Positions 25,197 through 32,688 of a stretch of DNA of 37,113 nt are shown here, in pieces (positions within the stretch are counted from its first letter, which is position 1; each line of letters opens with the position of its first letter). The position numbers and the translations under genes were made by a program. The stretch spans positions 1-37,113 of the forward strand of contig JANSWP010000071.1 in assembly GCA_024743405.1 (NCBI GenBank), in the 5' to 3' direction. Source of the stretch: Bacteroidota bacterium. GTDB lineage: Bacteria; Bacteroidota; Bacteroidia; Chitinophagales; Saprospiraceae. The notes under the pieces were generated by a model. That model was not told where the DNA came from and did not search any database. It saw only the letters and a program-made list of their open reading frames with translations.

Positions 25197-25832
25197 TTAC
25201 CACTCTCCACTACCAGTGACATTTTTAAAATGTCCATTCATCTGAATTTTCTTTCTTAATTCTTCCATATTCTTTACCACTGGAATTAATTTGGTGAGGT
25301 GATTTAGTAGGTAATCTTGCCGATTTCGCTCTTCTGAAATTTGTAAAAATTTGTATTCTTGATTGATTGAAAAACCTACAAGGTGAGCTATTTGAAACGT
25401 ATTAAATTCAGAAGTCAGCTGTGGAACTTCCTTTTTGATATTCATATATTGATAGAGCTCTTTAATTTGATTTATAATTTCTTCGTAAAGGGTGTATTGT
25501 CCTTCCAAATCAAAATCAAGCCATTCCACCTTAGCACCTGAGTAGAGTTTATCTGGAACTGTTTTGTGATATTTTGTAATTCTGAATATCCGTTTGCCTT
25601 TAGTTTTGATATCCATCCTTCCGTCACTGTAGGTTTTTTCAATGGACAATAACTCCATCTCCGTACCGACCATGTTTAGGTTTTTGTCAATGACAGAAGG
25701 AATACCAAAGTGTAGACCTTTCTCCAAACAGTCATTTATCAAATGCTTGTATCGAGGTTCGAATGCATGAAGATTTAGGTTCTCAAATGGAAAGGCCACA
25801 AGCTGAAGTGGAAAAATTGGAAGGAAACTCAT
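25197..25832 (-). CDS. LON peptidase substrate-binding-domain protein
   Basis: A 211-residue cytoplasmic protein consisting only of the LON N-terminal substrate-binding domain (PF02190). It begins with LPIFPLQLVAFPFENLNLHAFEPRYKHLINDCL, the typical P-L-x-x-x-x-P and H-x-F-E-P-R-Y motif. It continues with GTEMELLSIEKTYSDGRMDIKTKGKRIFRI (the V-E-V-x-x-I-x-x-x-x-D-G-R and G-x-x-R-F pattern) and then has a helical C-terminal bundle. It has no ATPase or protease domain, so it is a stand-alone adaptor-type relative, common in Bacteroidota and of unknown partner. The start is ATG 25832. It is separated from the upstream lipoprotein gene by a terminator hairpin. Confidence 0.87.
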   Translation of the reverse strand: MSFLPIFPLQLVAFPFENLNLHAFEPRYKHLINDCLEKGLHFGIPSVIDKNLNMVGTEMELLSIEKTYSDGRMDIKTKGKRIFRITKYHKTVPDKLYSGAKVEWLDFDLEGQYTLYEEIINQIKELYQYMNIKKEVPQLTSEFNTFQIAHLVGFSINQEYKFLQISEERNRQDYLLNHLTKLIPVVKNMEELRKKIQMNGHFKNVTGSGEW

Positions 25833-25900
25833 TTAATGTTTATAGAAAATGAAGTAGGGAACGCGGACAAAATAAATGCAAATTTATTCTATTCGCATTC

Positions 25901-25952
25901 CTTAAAAGAGGAGTTGAAATGGTATGTAAAAGCATTGCCATCTTAACTCCTC
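25901..25952 (-). terminator. nested terminator hairpin after the thioredoxin-fold lipoprotein gene
   Basis: GAGGAGTT (25908-25915) pairs with AACTCCTC (25945-25952), with inner ATGG/CCAT and GCAT-type pairs. On the minus strand the stem is followed by TTTTAAG. It sits 49 nt after the stop of the 26001-27488 gene. Confidence 0.6.
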
Positions 25953-26000
25953 CACTTTTATAGGATAAAAAGATTAATTCTTTACACGTTCCTAACGGCT

Positions 26001-27488
26001 TTACCTATTTTTATCTCGGTTAATCATTTCGGCAACTTGATCAACCTTTAAGTTTTTGCCGATGATGATTCGTTCTGGATTCAACAAGTATAATTCCGGT
26101 GTATGATCGACGAAATATTTTGCATAAATCGATTGATTTGTTGGATCAAAGACGTTCGTAAAACCTTGCATACCGGTCTTTTTTATATAATCTCGCCACT
26201 TATCATCTTCGGTATCGACCGCAATCGCATATACTTCAACTCCTTGTGATTTCCATTGATTGTTAAATTGAACCAGCTTTGGCGTTTCGACTGCACAATG
26301 CTCGCATTCAGGATTGTACATATAAACAATAATGTAAGGAGCTTTGATATCATATAGTGTCTTTACCCCACCATCGACAGAAGGTACCGTCAGGTTTGGT
26401 CCTTGCTTACCAACAAGGCTTGAAGTCATTTCATAAGCCCTTTGTTGTAAACTAAAGATTTCAACAGAATCAGACCAGAATGCACGATTGTAAGTGAAGT
26501 AATTTTCAATCATATGTACATAAACTGCCTGAGGATCCATCAACGAAGTTTCGAGAGGCTCATAATGAAGCGTAATCCAATTGGCGAAATATTGGTAATA
26601 TTCTGGATAGTCCAATACTTTATCCACTAAAAATTTAGCAGAAGCAATAATAGAATCAGGTCTTTGAGCCGTTAAATCGTCAATATACTTTTTCAATTTA
26701 TTAGTGATAACCGGTGTATTTAATAACCTTAAGTCATTAAAATCTACATTGTCCCAGAAATCTCTTCTGTAATGCCAAATTTGTGCATCTTTATCTGGAG
26801 CCCCATTTGGCAATTTAATATCTCGAACCGTTGGGTTTTGACCAGCTTCCTTAAATTTTGCATAAAAAGTATTGCCATGAGATGCGAAAAGATTATCCAT
26901 ATACGCTTTTCGTTCGGCTAATAATTTATCTCGTTCGCTTTCAGTGGTTTGAGCTCTAGTTGCCTCATATTTCGAGCGCCAATTGCCTTCAAATTGAATG
27001 GTTTTGTACAATAATTCATTCTCTTCACTTCCGGTTATTTTCATGGTGCCATTGACATCGTTGGCACTTGCTACCATCGAAAAGCGTTGATCGTCCGCCA
27101 CAATCATTTGGAAGGCAACGTCACCGGGATAGGAAACATAATAAAGCCCTGAACGCCATGCTTCGGGAGCTTTTATGTTTATTGCTCCAGATGCATCGGT
27201 CATCACGGAATCAGCGCGATATTGTTCACCCGTAAAAAAACCAATAACCCGAACCAAACCGGGTTGTGCGCCATTGATCTTGATATTAATATCTGGGCTT
27301 TCGGCATTAGGGTTTCTACCTAAAATTGCATTAGGATTTGATTTTGCGACCCCCTTCAAATTTGATTTGTCACTGGGGGTAGAATCGGAAGTTTGAGTAG
27401 TTTCAGCGACAGTGGTCGAACTGCTTGAGTCTGTATCGCTACAGGCCAAAAACATTGAAAAGATCGTAATGATTATAATAAATCTCAT
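26001..27488 (-). CDS. thioredoxin-fold (TlpA/AhpC-TSA-like) lipoprotein with N-terminal domains
   Basis: A 495-residue lipoprotein: a signal sequence ends in MFLAC, followed by a Ser/Thr-rich linker. Residues ~65-145 form a beta domain (NIKINGAQPGLVRVIGFF..., DUF4369-like). Residues ~150-350 are helical with a DUF5106-like character (NYFTYNRAFWSDSV). The C-terminal ~130 residues are a thioredoxin fold: QGPNLTVPSVDGGVKTLYD, then YMYNPECEHCAVETPKL with the redox pair Cys395-x-x-Cys398, and the cis-Pro in HTPELYLL. It probably acts as a periplasmic thiol oxidoreductase on envelope proteins; the partner is unknown. It is monocistronic, with a promoter box close upstream and its own terminator. 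Confidence 0.85.
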   Translation of the reverse strand: MRFIIIITIFSMFLACSDTDSSSSTTVAETTQTSDSTPSDKSNLKGVAKSNPNAILGRNPNAESPDINIKINGAQPGLVRVIGFFTGEQYRADSVMTDASGAINIKAPEAWRSGLYYVSYPGDVAFQMIVADDQRFSMVASANDVNGTMKITGSEENELLYKTIQFEGNWRSKYEATRAQTTESERDKLLAERKAYMDNLFASHGNTFYAKFKEAGQNPTVRDIKLPNGAPDKDAQIWHYRRDFWDNVDFNDLRLLNTPVITNKLKKYIDDLTAQRPDSIIASAKFLVDKVLDYPEYYQYFANWITLHYEPLETSLMDPQAVYVHMIENYFTYNRAFWSDSVEIFSLQQRAYEMTSSLVGKQGPNLTVPSVDGGVKTLYDIKAPYIIVYMYNPECEHCAVETPKLVQFNNQWKSQGVEVYAIAVDTEDDKWRDYIKKTGMQGFTNVFDPTNQSIYAKYFVDHTPELYLLNPERIIIGKNLKVDQVAEMINRDKNR

Positions 27489-27508
27489 GGGTTGTGATTT
27501 TTTTTTCG

Positions 27509-27516
27509 CGAAGATA
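27509..27516 (-). promoter_or_regulatory. near-consensus -7 box (TATCTTCG) for the thioredoxin-fold lipoprotein gene
   Basis: The minus strand reads TATCTTCG, one mismatch from TAnnTTTG. It ends 20 nt before ATG 27488, predicting a short leader. Confidence 0.4.
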
Positions 27517-27632
27517 AAAAGAGTTTGGAAGTTTATAAATATTAGAATATTTCTAGTGGTTTGTTTGAGTTTTTGGTAAGTAATGACGAAAAAATAAGAT
27601 GGACATATAGGCTATTCAGATTTGAAGTTAGA

Positions 27633-27711
27633 CAAGGAAGAAAACGTAAGCGATGCAGGGCATCGGTGAGGCTTTCTAACGCAGTATAGCTTTAAAGCTG
27701 GCAGCATAGAT
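27633..27711. repeat. palindrome-rich intergenic element
   Basis: The 230-nt gap between the MFS gene and the lipoprotein gene holds CGATGC-AGG-GCATCG (27651-27665) and the 12-bp palindrome AGCTTTAAAGCT (27688-27699), embedded in GGAAGAAAACGTAAG...TTTCTAACGC, which are partly complementary. It has the look of another dispersed element, but no second copy is in this window. Confidence 0.4.
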
Positions 27712-27718
27712 GTTCAAG

Positions 27719-28885
27719 TTATTCTTTCGTCGTTACTAAAACAAATTGTAAATAAAAATAGCCAAGTATAGTAAGGAATGCTGTTATGAAAAAGGCGATT
27801 CCAAAATTTGAATAATCATTATTATAAATCCATGCAGACAAAATCGCACCGGCTCCAATTCCTACTTCTAATGCAATGTAAACAGTTGCCATTGCTCGAC
27901 CTCTCCTATTTTCTTCACTTCGGTCTATCGTCCAAGCAAAAATGGCTGGTGCTGCGATACCTACCGAAAATCCGATGGCACCAGAAGAGGCTAATAGAGA
28001 AAAAGCGGAATTTGCATACCCCATCCAAATCAAAGAAAGTGCCAGTGATATGATAGAAACTTTTATTATGAGTACACGACCGAATCTATCGGATATTTTT
28101 CCGGCAAAAAACCTGGAAAGCAAAGAGAAAGCAGTTAAGCTCATTAGAAATAACCCTTTGTTTTCGATACCTAAATACACACTATGGTCAGGTACTATGG
28201 TCAACATCACACCTAAATTTAAATAAACAGCTAACGTTACTATTGCTGGGGCAATGGCGGAAGGGTCAAGAATATCACTTTTTGAAATTTTTAATAACTC
28301 CACTTTGAAAGGCTGCTTCTCTTTTAATGTCTCCTTTAAATTCATTAAAATTAGGATGGAAACTAATGCAAAACCAGAAGAAACATAAAACATAATGTCT
28401 AAAGAGTATTCCATTGCTAACCAACTTCCAAAGGGTGGAGCAATCGAAGCTCCAGTGTTCATTGCAACGCCCATGATGCCCATTGCTTCTCCGCGCCGAT
28501 TTATGGGAACAATATCTGCCACATAAGCTGTCGAAGCTGTTGGTTTGAAGCCTGTTGAAAATCCATGAAAAAATCGCAATAATAAAAAGCCCGCCACTGA
28601 AGTCAAGATCGGGTAAAAAAGAGAACAAACGACACAAACCAACGTTCCAAAAATCATCACCGGCATTCGTCCGATGGTGTCGGTTAGTTTCCCGCTAAAT
28701 GGTCTAGATATACCAGCGGTCAGTGTGAATAAAGCAATGATTAAACCCTTATATTCCCCACCACCTAGGGTCGTTAGGTAGGCAGGTAGCTCAGGAATTA
28801 TCATACTAAAACTTGCTCCAAAAAGCGCATGACTTATAGCCAATAACCAAAATTGTAGGGTGTAAAGGCGGTCATTTTGAATCAT
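27719..28885 (-). CDS. major facilitator superfamily (DHA1-type) transporter
   Basis: 388 residues with 12 predicted membrane segments. MFS loop motifs are visible: GKLTDTIGRMPVMIFG between TM2 and TM3 (the D-R-x-G-R-R motif A form), a duplicated version GKISDRFGRVLII between TM8 and TM9, and INRRGEAMGIMGVAMNTGASIAPPFG matching motif C of drug:proton antiporters. It is therefore most like a DHA1 efflux transporter; the substrate is unknown. It starts at ATG 28885, 30 nt after the esterase-like gene on the same strand, so the two are probably one operon. Export of a product of, or protection linked to, that hydrolase is inference. Confidence 0.87.
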   Translation of the reverse strand: MIQNDRLYTLQFWLLAISHALFGASFSMIIPELPAYLTTLGGGEYKGLIIALFTLTAGISRPFSGKLTDTIGRMPVMIFGTLVCVVCSLFYPILTSVAGFLLLRFFHGFSTGFKPTASTAYVADIVPINRRGEAMGIMGVAMNTGASIAPPFGSWLAMEYSLDIMFYVSSGFALVSILILMNLKETLKEKQPFKVELLKISKSDILDPSAIAPAIVTLAVYLNLGVMLTIVPDHSVYLGIENKGLFLMSLTAFSLLSRFFAGKISDRFGRVLIIKVSIISLALSLIWMGYANSAFSLLASSGAIGFSVGIAAPAIFAWTIDRSEENRRGRAMATVYIALEVGIGAGAILSAWIYNNDYSNFGIAFFITAFLTILGYFYLQFVLVTTKE

Positions 28886-28915
28886 CCGCGAAAGTACTAT
28901 TTAGTAGTGACTTTC

Positions 28916-30643
28916 CTAATACCTCCAACTTTTCAAATCGGCTCCTTTTGGGGCACTTTCCTCAATTCGTTTTAAGATCTTTGGTAAATAAAAAGTATTA
29001 TATCTCAATCGGCTGATAGCATTTGAATTTTCGTGGTCGCCATTCCAACAATGTTCCGCGCGATCCCCATAATCCACTTCGCCACCAAAAAAAGGATTTG
29101 TCGTTTTTTCTAAAAAATCTTCCATCAAATAGACTGCATTATTCAAATAATAATTATCCATATCACCACAATAGATATTGATTTTGCCTTCCAATTTTTT
29201 GCCAATTTTGTCCCAATCGCGTTCTAATATATATCGTAGATCATAATTCTCTTTCCAATAATTGGCGACATGAGGATCAATATCACCAGTCTCTTTATCC
29301 CAAATCCGAGCGGGATATCCGTTCTCCCCGACTGGCGAATAAACGGCTTCCCAAATATCCCATTGGTCGCCCGAACGAGAATTAGTTCCTAAAGCTAATT
29401 CGCGAAGGTTGGCATCTCTTAAACTAGTGGTTACGTTTCCGAGATAATCCCTTCTCCCTGGGCGAGGTACTTTTCTATATTTCCCTTCATAATAGTAGGC
29501 GTTTTGATCTTCATAAATATTCACAGTAGTGTAGGCTCGAAAATCAATAGGATCAGGGCAAGCCGCAAAACACCCATTGTACTCATCTGGATAAAAAACT
29601 TGAGCGGCAAGAGCTTCCCAACCTCCAGTCGAACCTCCATACAAAAACCTTGACCATTCCTCTCCTTGACCTCGAAACAGCTTTTCGATATGTGGGATAA
29701 ATTCATAGGTGATGGCATCACCATAAGGACCTAAATTAGCGGAATTGACTGCATAAGAATCATCATAGTATGGATTTGCATGTTGAATGTCAATCACAAT
29801 AAATCTCGGAAAATCATCACTCGTCCATTTTTGATAAAAATCATAAGCTTCTTGTTGTTGAATAATATTGTATCCCTCCAAACTAAAACGAGTGCTATAC
29901 TCAGGTTTCATATTCGGATCCGGTGGCTCCATTCGAAAGCCGCCAAAATCTTGGTGCCAATGACCATGAAAAATCATCACCGGATATTTGGCTTCTGGAT
30001 GTTCGTCAAATCCATGTGGCAATAATATATGTGCCCCCAGATACATATCTCTCCCCCAAAAGGCACTCAATTTTTTACTTTTCATTTGGATATGCTTGAT
30101 ATATTTGTTGTCTTTGGGCTTTTCCATTGGCGGATTTTCTTCCGTCAGTTGAATGGCAATCGTTTCTTTTAGAACTGGCGAAATTGTTACTTTTTGAGGT
30201 TTTGAAAAGAAATTGCTAGGTTCTCGCCGAAACTGTTGACCTGCCTCCCAACTTCGCGGCAACTTTACAGCGTGTCCATTTGCTAAATCATAAGTGTCAT
30301 ATCTATTAATCATCGCTTGAACCCAATACTCACCAGCTGGAATTTGCATTAAAGAGCGAATAGGGTAACCAAATGCTTTTGAATCAACTAACGCAGGTTC
30401 ACCTGGTTGTAGATCTTCGACATCTATTCCGAAAACCAATTGAGAATTTGGGTTATCATTGACTTGAAAACGTGGTTCGGTATCGTTATTGTCAGCAATA
30501 AAAAGGAGAATTCTACCATCTTGGGCTTCCGAGGTTAGTGATTCGGGAAAGGAAACTGCAAAAGAAAGGGTGGTAGAACGTTGAGCAATATTTATTTGAA
30601 TGATCGTTAATAAAAAGAGGGAAAAGCTGAAGAGTTTTTTCAT
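28916..30643 (-). CDS. exported alpha/beta-hydrolase, putative esterase
   Basis: 575 residues with a signal peptide (MKKLFSFSLFLLTIIQINIA). Residues ~22-170 form an N-terminal beta domain. From ~185 there is an esterase-like alpha/beta-hydrolase (PF00756-like): YLGAHILLPHGFDEHP, YPVMIFHGHWH, FIVIDIQHANPYYDDSYAVN, ITYEFIPHIEKLFRG and the nucleophile elbow YGGSTGGWEALAAQVFYP with Ser338. A candidate catalytic His is in DRAEHCWNGDHENS near the C-terminus. The GxSxGG elbow and overall order match enterochelin-esterase-like hydrolases, but the substrate is unknown and the enzyme is longer than that family because of the N-terminal domain. It is first in a probable two-gene operon with the MFS transporter. 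Confidence 0.8.
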   Translation of the reverse strand: MKKLFSFSLFLLTIIQINIAQRSTTLSFAVSFPESLTSEAQDGRILLFIADNNDTEPRFQVNDNPNSQLVFGIDVEDLQPGEPALVDSKAFGYPIRSLMQIPAGEYWVQAMINRYDTYDLANGHAVKLPRSWEAGQQFRREPSNFFSKPQKVTISPVLKETIAIQLTEENPPMEKPKDNKYIKHIQMKSKKLSAFWGRDMYLGAHILLPHGFDEHPEAKYPVMIFHGHWHQDFGGFRMEPPDPNMKPEYSTRFSLEGYNIIQQQEAYDFYQKWTSDDFPRFIVIDIQHANPYYDDSYAVNSANLGPYGDAITYEFIPHIEKLFRGQGEEWSRFLYGGSTGGWEALAAQVFYPDEYNGCFAACPDPIDFRAYTTVNIYEDQNAYYYEGKYRKVPRPGRRDYLGNVTTSLRDANLRELALGTNSRSGDQWDIWEAVYSPVGENGYPARIWDKETGDIDPHVANYWKENYDLRYILERDWDKIGKKLEGKINIYCGDMDNYYLNNAVYLMEDFLEKTTNPFFGGEVDYGDRAEHCWNGDHENSNAISRLRYNTFYLPKILKRIEESAPKGADLKSWRY

Positions 30644-30815
30644 TATTAATAAGGTTTAGTAGGGTATTCTTATAAAAATAAATTCATTCAAAAACCGTCC
30701 AAAAGTTTGAAAATCACTAAAACGGATTTTTATGAGAAAACCCTTTAAGGATTAGTTTTGCTCGAAATTACAAACTGGTTTTAGTAAAAGGAAATAGAAT
30801 TAGGTTACACTTAAA

Positions 30816-30920
30816 TACTACAACATTGCGCCAAAGGCGCTCGTTGCAGTAGAGGAGGCTTGGACTCCCCTCCAAAACCACCATTTACTGGAGCGAGCCG
30901 CTTTGCGGTCATGCTTCAGT
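30816..30920. other. three consecutive hairpins
   Basis: Hairpin 1: TACTaCAAC...GTTGcAGTA (30816-30852) enclosing GCGCC-AAA-GGCGC (30828-30840). Hairpin 2: GGAGG...CCTCC (30854-30873). Hairpin 3: ACTGGAGC...GCTTCAGT (30887-30920) enclosing CCGC-TTT-GCGG (30898-30908). The patch has higher GC than its surroundings. It may be a structured RNA or a REP-like repeat. Confidence 0.5.
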
Positions 30921-30978
30921 AATCTAAAACTTGATTTTGTCCAAGCACATACACAATCGATTATTAAATAAATCACTC

Positions 30979-31083
30979 ATGAATTTTATTCGAAATGTTA
31001 TACTGATTTGACTGTTATTGCTATGCTTTACCCAGGCTTATTATACAACAGGATATGATGTCAATACGGCTACAGAAAAATTA
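30979..31083 (+). pseudogene. possible N-terminal remnant of an exported-protein gene
   Basis: From ATG 30979 the frame reads MNFIRNVILI, an in-frame TGA at 31009, then LLLLCFTQAYYTTGYDVNTA and TEKLFYFL before running antisense into mnmD. The first part looks like a signal peptide with a mature start after TQA, broken by a stop that would be TGG (Trp) with one base change. No family was recognised, and it may be chance. Confidence 0.25.
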
Positions 31084-31085
31084 TT

Positions 31086-31748
31086 CTATTTTTTAATTGC
31101 CCGAGTCATCTCTCTTTTGCCTGGAGGTCCTTTCAAAGATTCCACAACAAAACCGACGCCTTTTAAAGTTCGTTTAACCACTCCTTTTGCACAATAAGTA
31201 ACCAAAATACCGTCCTTTTTTAAGGCATTATACATTTTTTGCATAATGGTAGGTTCCCACAATTCGGGCTGAGCTGTAGGAGCAAAGGCATCAAAATAAA
31301 TCACATCAAACTGGTTTTGAAAATCAATTTCTTGAAATAGCATTTTGCGTTTTTCCAATTTAAAATAATCAGAAAAATCAACCAACTCACTCCAGTTTGA
31401 TTCATGCATTTTTAAAAAATCAGCTGCTTTGTTAGGTTGATTTAATGTCTCAGGATAATTTAATTGGTGAGCTTCTTCTATAGAGATCGGGAATGCTTCG
31501 ATGCCAACATAATTAATCTTCCATTGATACTTTTCAGCTTCCAGATAGGTCATGAACGCATTTAAACCCGTACCAAAGCCAATACCGAGAATGGAGATTC
31601 CCTTTTGTGAAAGGGCTTTAGGGCGCAAAGCAGCATCAATGAAAACATGTTGTGTTTCCTGTATTGCGCCATATTTTGAATGATAAGAAACGCCGTATTT
31701 TTCGGAAAGAATAGAATGCGAACCGTCTTGTGTTTCAAAAATTCTCAA
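31086..31748 (-). CDS. mnmD: tRNA (5-methylaminomethyl-2-thiouridine)(34)-methyltransferase MnmD
   Basis: A 220-residue methyltransferase of the DUF752/MnmD family, the stand-alone form of the MnmC N-terminal domain. It begins TQDGSHSILSEKYGVSYHSKYGA (the T-x-D-G-S opening and the H-S-x-x-G-A motif), has a SAM loop ILGIGFGTGLNAF, then YVGIEAFPIS, and the strongly conserved YFDAFAPTAQPELWE. It makes the final methylation of mnm5s2U at the tRNA wobble position. The start is TTG 31748: homologues begin only a few residues before the TxDGS motif, and there is no ATG there. A large hairpin ends 5 nt upstream of this start. It is downstream of ytxJ on the same strand. Confidence 0.9.
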   Translation of the reverse strand: MRIFETQDGSHSILSEKYGVSYHSKYGAIQETQHVFIDAALRPKALSQKGISILGIGFGTGLNAFMTYLEAEKYQWKINYVGIEAFPISIEEAHQLNYPETLNQPNKAADFLKMHESNWSELVDFSDYFKLEKRKMLFQEIDFQNQFDVIYFDAFAPTAQPELWEPTIMQKMYNALKKDGILVTYCAKGVVKRTLKGVGFVVESLKGPPGKREMTRAIKK

Positions 31749-31752
31749 GGTG

Positions 31753-31830
31753 GTAGTGATTTGTGTTTGGTTTATTGGTGATTGGGGATGTAAAAGTATA
31801 AATTCCCAATCACCAATCCCATATCACTAC
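31753..31830. promoter_or_regulatory. nested inverted repeat immediately upstream of mnmD
   Basis: GTAGTGAT (31753-31760) pairs with ATCACTAC (31823-31830), enclosing a perfect 13-bp stem ATTGGTGATTGGG (31774-31786) with CCCAATCACCAAT (31805-31817). In the mRNA the structure would end 5 nt before the TTG start codon of mnmD. Such a structure could limit ribosome access, or it could be an inserted repeat. Confidence 0.55.
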
Positions 31831-31836
31831 TCACTA

Positions 31837-31881
31837 AGTAATGGCTAAATAAAAAGTTCCCGTTTTTATTTAGCCATTACT
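31837..31881 (-). terminator. perfect 19-bp hairpin overlapping the ytxJ stop codon
   Basis: AGTAATGGCTAAATAAAAA (31837-31855) pairs perfectly with 31863-31881 across the loop GTTCCCG. The right arm encodes the last codons of ytxJ and its TAA. The arm contains T/A runs, so it may terminate ytxJ transcripts in either direction. A related half-site AGTAACGGCTAAAAAATAAG lies at the window end (about 37056-37075). Confidence 0.5.
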
Positions 31882-32217
31882 AACTACAAATTCTTCACTT
31901 AATTCATCAACAGTTATATCTAAATGGGAAGCGTCGTAGGTGCATTCTCCTTCACGGATAAGCAATAATTGAGGAGATTCATGCCAAACTGAAAATTTAT
32001 CAGCAATGGCAGCCGAAATGTCTCGATGAGCAATTAAGTCAAGGAAATAAGGCTCAACTTGTGTAGTCGGAAAATTCCAATCATCTTCAAGCCGATATTT
32101 TGCCATAGAACTGATGCTACAGCGAGTGCTATGTTTGAATATCGCACAAGGCACTTCTTTGGAACGCTGGATGATTTCGTCAATTTGAGAAATGGAAGTT
32201 AATGGAATCCAATTCAT
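31870..32217 (-). CDS. ytxJ: bacillithiol-system redox-active protein YtxJ
   Basis: A 115-residue thioredoxin-like monothiol protein. The hallmark is FKHSTRCSISSMAKYRLE, in which the single active Cys follows T-R; the family's usual form is KHSTRCPIS. It continues with VEPYFLDLIAHRDISAAIADKF, then HESPQLLLIREGECTYDASH, where the thioredoxin cis-Pro lies in ESPQLLL. YtxJ proteins go with bacillithiol, the thiol buffer used by many Bacteroidota, and are thought to remove bacillithiol from protein thiols. Length and start (ATG 32217) are typical. It follows a small lipoprotein gene by 59 nt on the same strand. Its last codons are part of a 19-bp palindrome. Confidence 0.9.
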   Translation of the reverse strand: MNWIPLTSISQIDEIIQRSKEVPCAIFKHSTRCSISSMAKYRLEDDWNFPTTQVEPYFLDLIAHRDISAAIADKFSVWHESPQLLLIREGECTYDASHLDITVDELSEEFVVSNG

Positions 32218-32276
32218 GTTTCGATACGCAGTTCAATAATTGGCAATCTATAATTCACAAATTGTCAATAGGGTAT

Positions 32277-32450
32277 TTATTTAGTTACAATGGTTTTCAC
32301 TGCAGCTTGAGCAGCTTTCACGGCAACTTTTTCTATCTTAAAATTATTTGGACAACCGTAGCCTTTGTTACAAGAAGTAAAGGTGGAGACAGTTGCGATA
32401 AAAACGACTAAGTAAAATGCTTTTTTGAGAACTTGGACCTTCATAGTCAT
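32277..32450 (-). CDS. small lipoprotein, 57 residues
   Basis: A short frame with ATG 32450 (a second ATG two codons later, at 32444) encoding MTMKVQVLKKAFYLVVFIAT, then VSTFTSC (lipobox F-T-S-C with Cys27), NKGYGCPNNFKIEKVAV and a KAAQAAVKTIVTK tail, ending TAA 32277. Basic n-region, hydrophobic core and lipobox make a coherent lipoprotein signal, so it is probably real though not a family I recognise. It sits upstream of ytxJ in the same direction and may share its transcript. Confidence 0.65.
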   Translation of the reverse strand: MTMKVQVLKKAFYLVVFIATVSTFTSCNKGYGCPNNFKIEKVAVKAAQAAVKTIVTK

Positions 32451-32612
32451 GGGTTTTCAAGATTTTAGATGGTAAATGTCAAAGCGAGAAATTAGCTTTA
32501 ATCATAATTCCAAACTCTAACACCTAAGGTTAAAAACAGTTTCCCAAACGAAAGGAATTCTGATTTTATTTCAATTAAAGTTGTTTGTGTAAGAACTTTT
32601 CGAAAATTTGCG

Positions 32613-32620
32613 CAAAAATA
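32613..32620 (-). promoter_or_regulatory. possible -7 box (TATTTTTG) for the small lipoprotein and ytxJ
   Basis: The minus strand reads TATTTTTG, fitting TAnnTTTG, ~160 nt upstream of ATG 32450. The long leader and lack of a -33 match keep confidence low. Confidence 0.3.
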
Positions 32621-32688
32621 CAGGAATCTCCTTAATAATGTTGAATTAAACATGGGGTAATTCCATTATTCATTCATTGTTTAAGATT

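Larger units (their letters stand above)
30644..31085. other. gene-free 442-bp stretch with hairpins and a coding remnant
   Basis: No intact gene is visible. The left third is AT-rich with no clear signal. 30816-30920 holds three consecutive hairpins, and 30979-31083 reads like a decayed signal-peptide gene start. Confidence 0.45.

Noticed and set aside
30816-30920. CRISPR array or tRNA in the hairpin patch
   Set aside because: There are no regularly spaced identical repeats, and no cloverleaf with a T-arm GTTCAAATC-type sequence.
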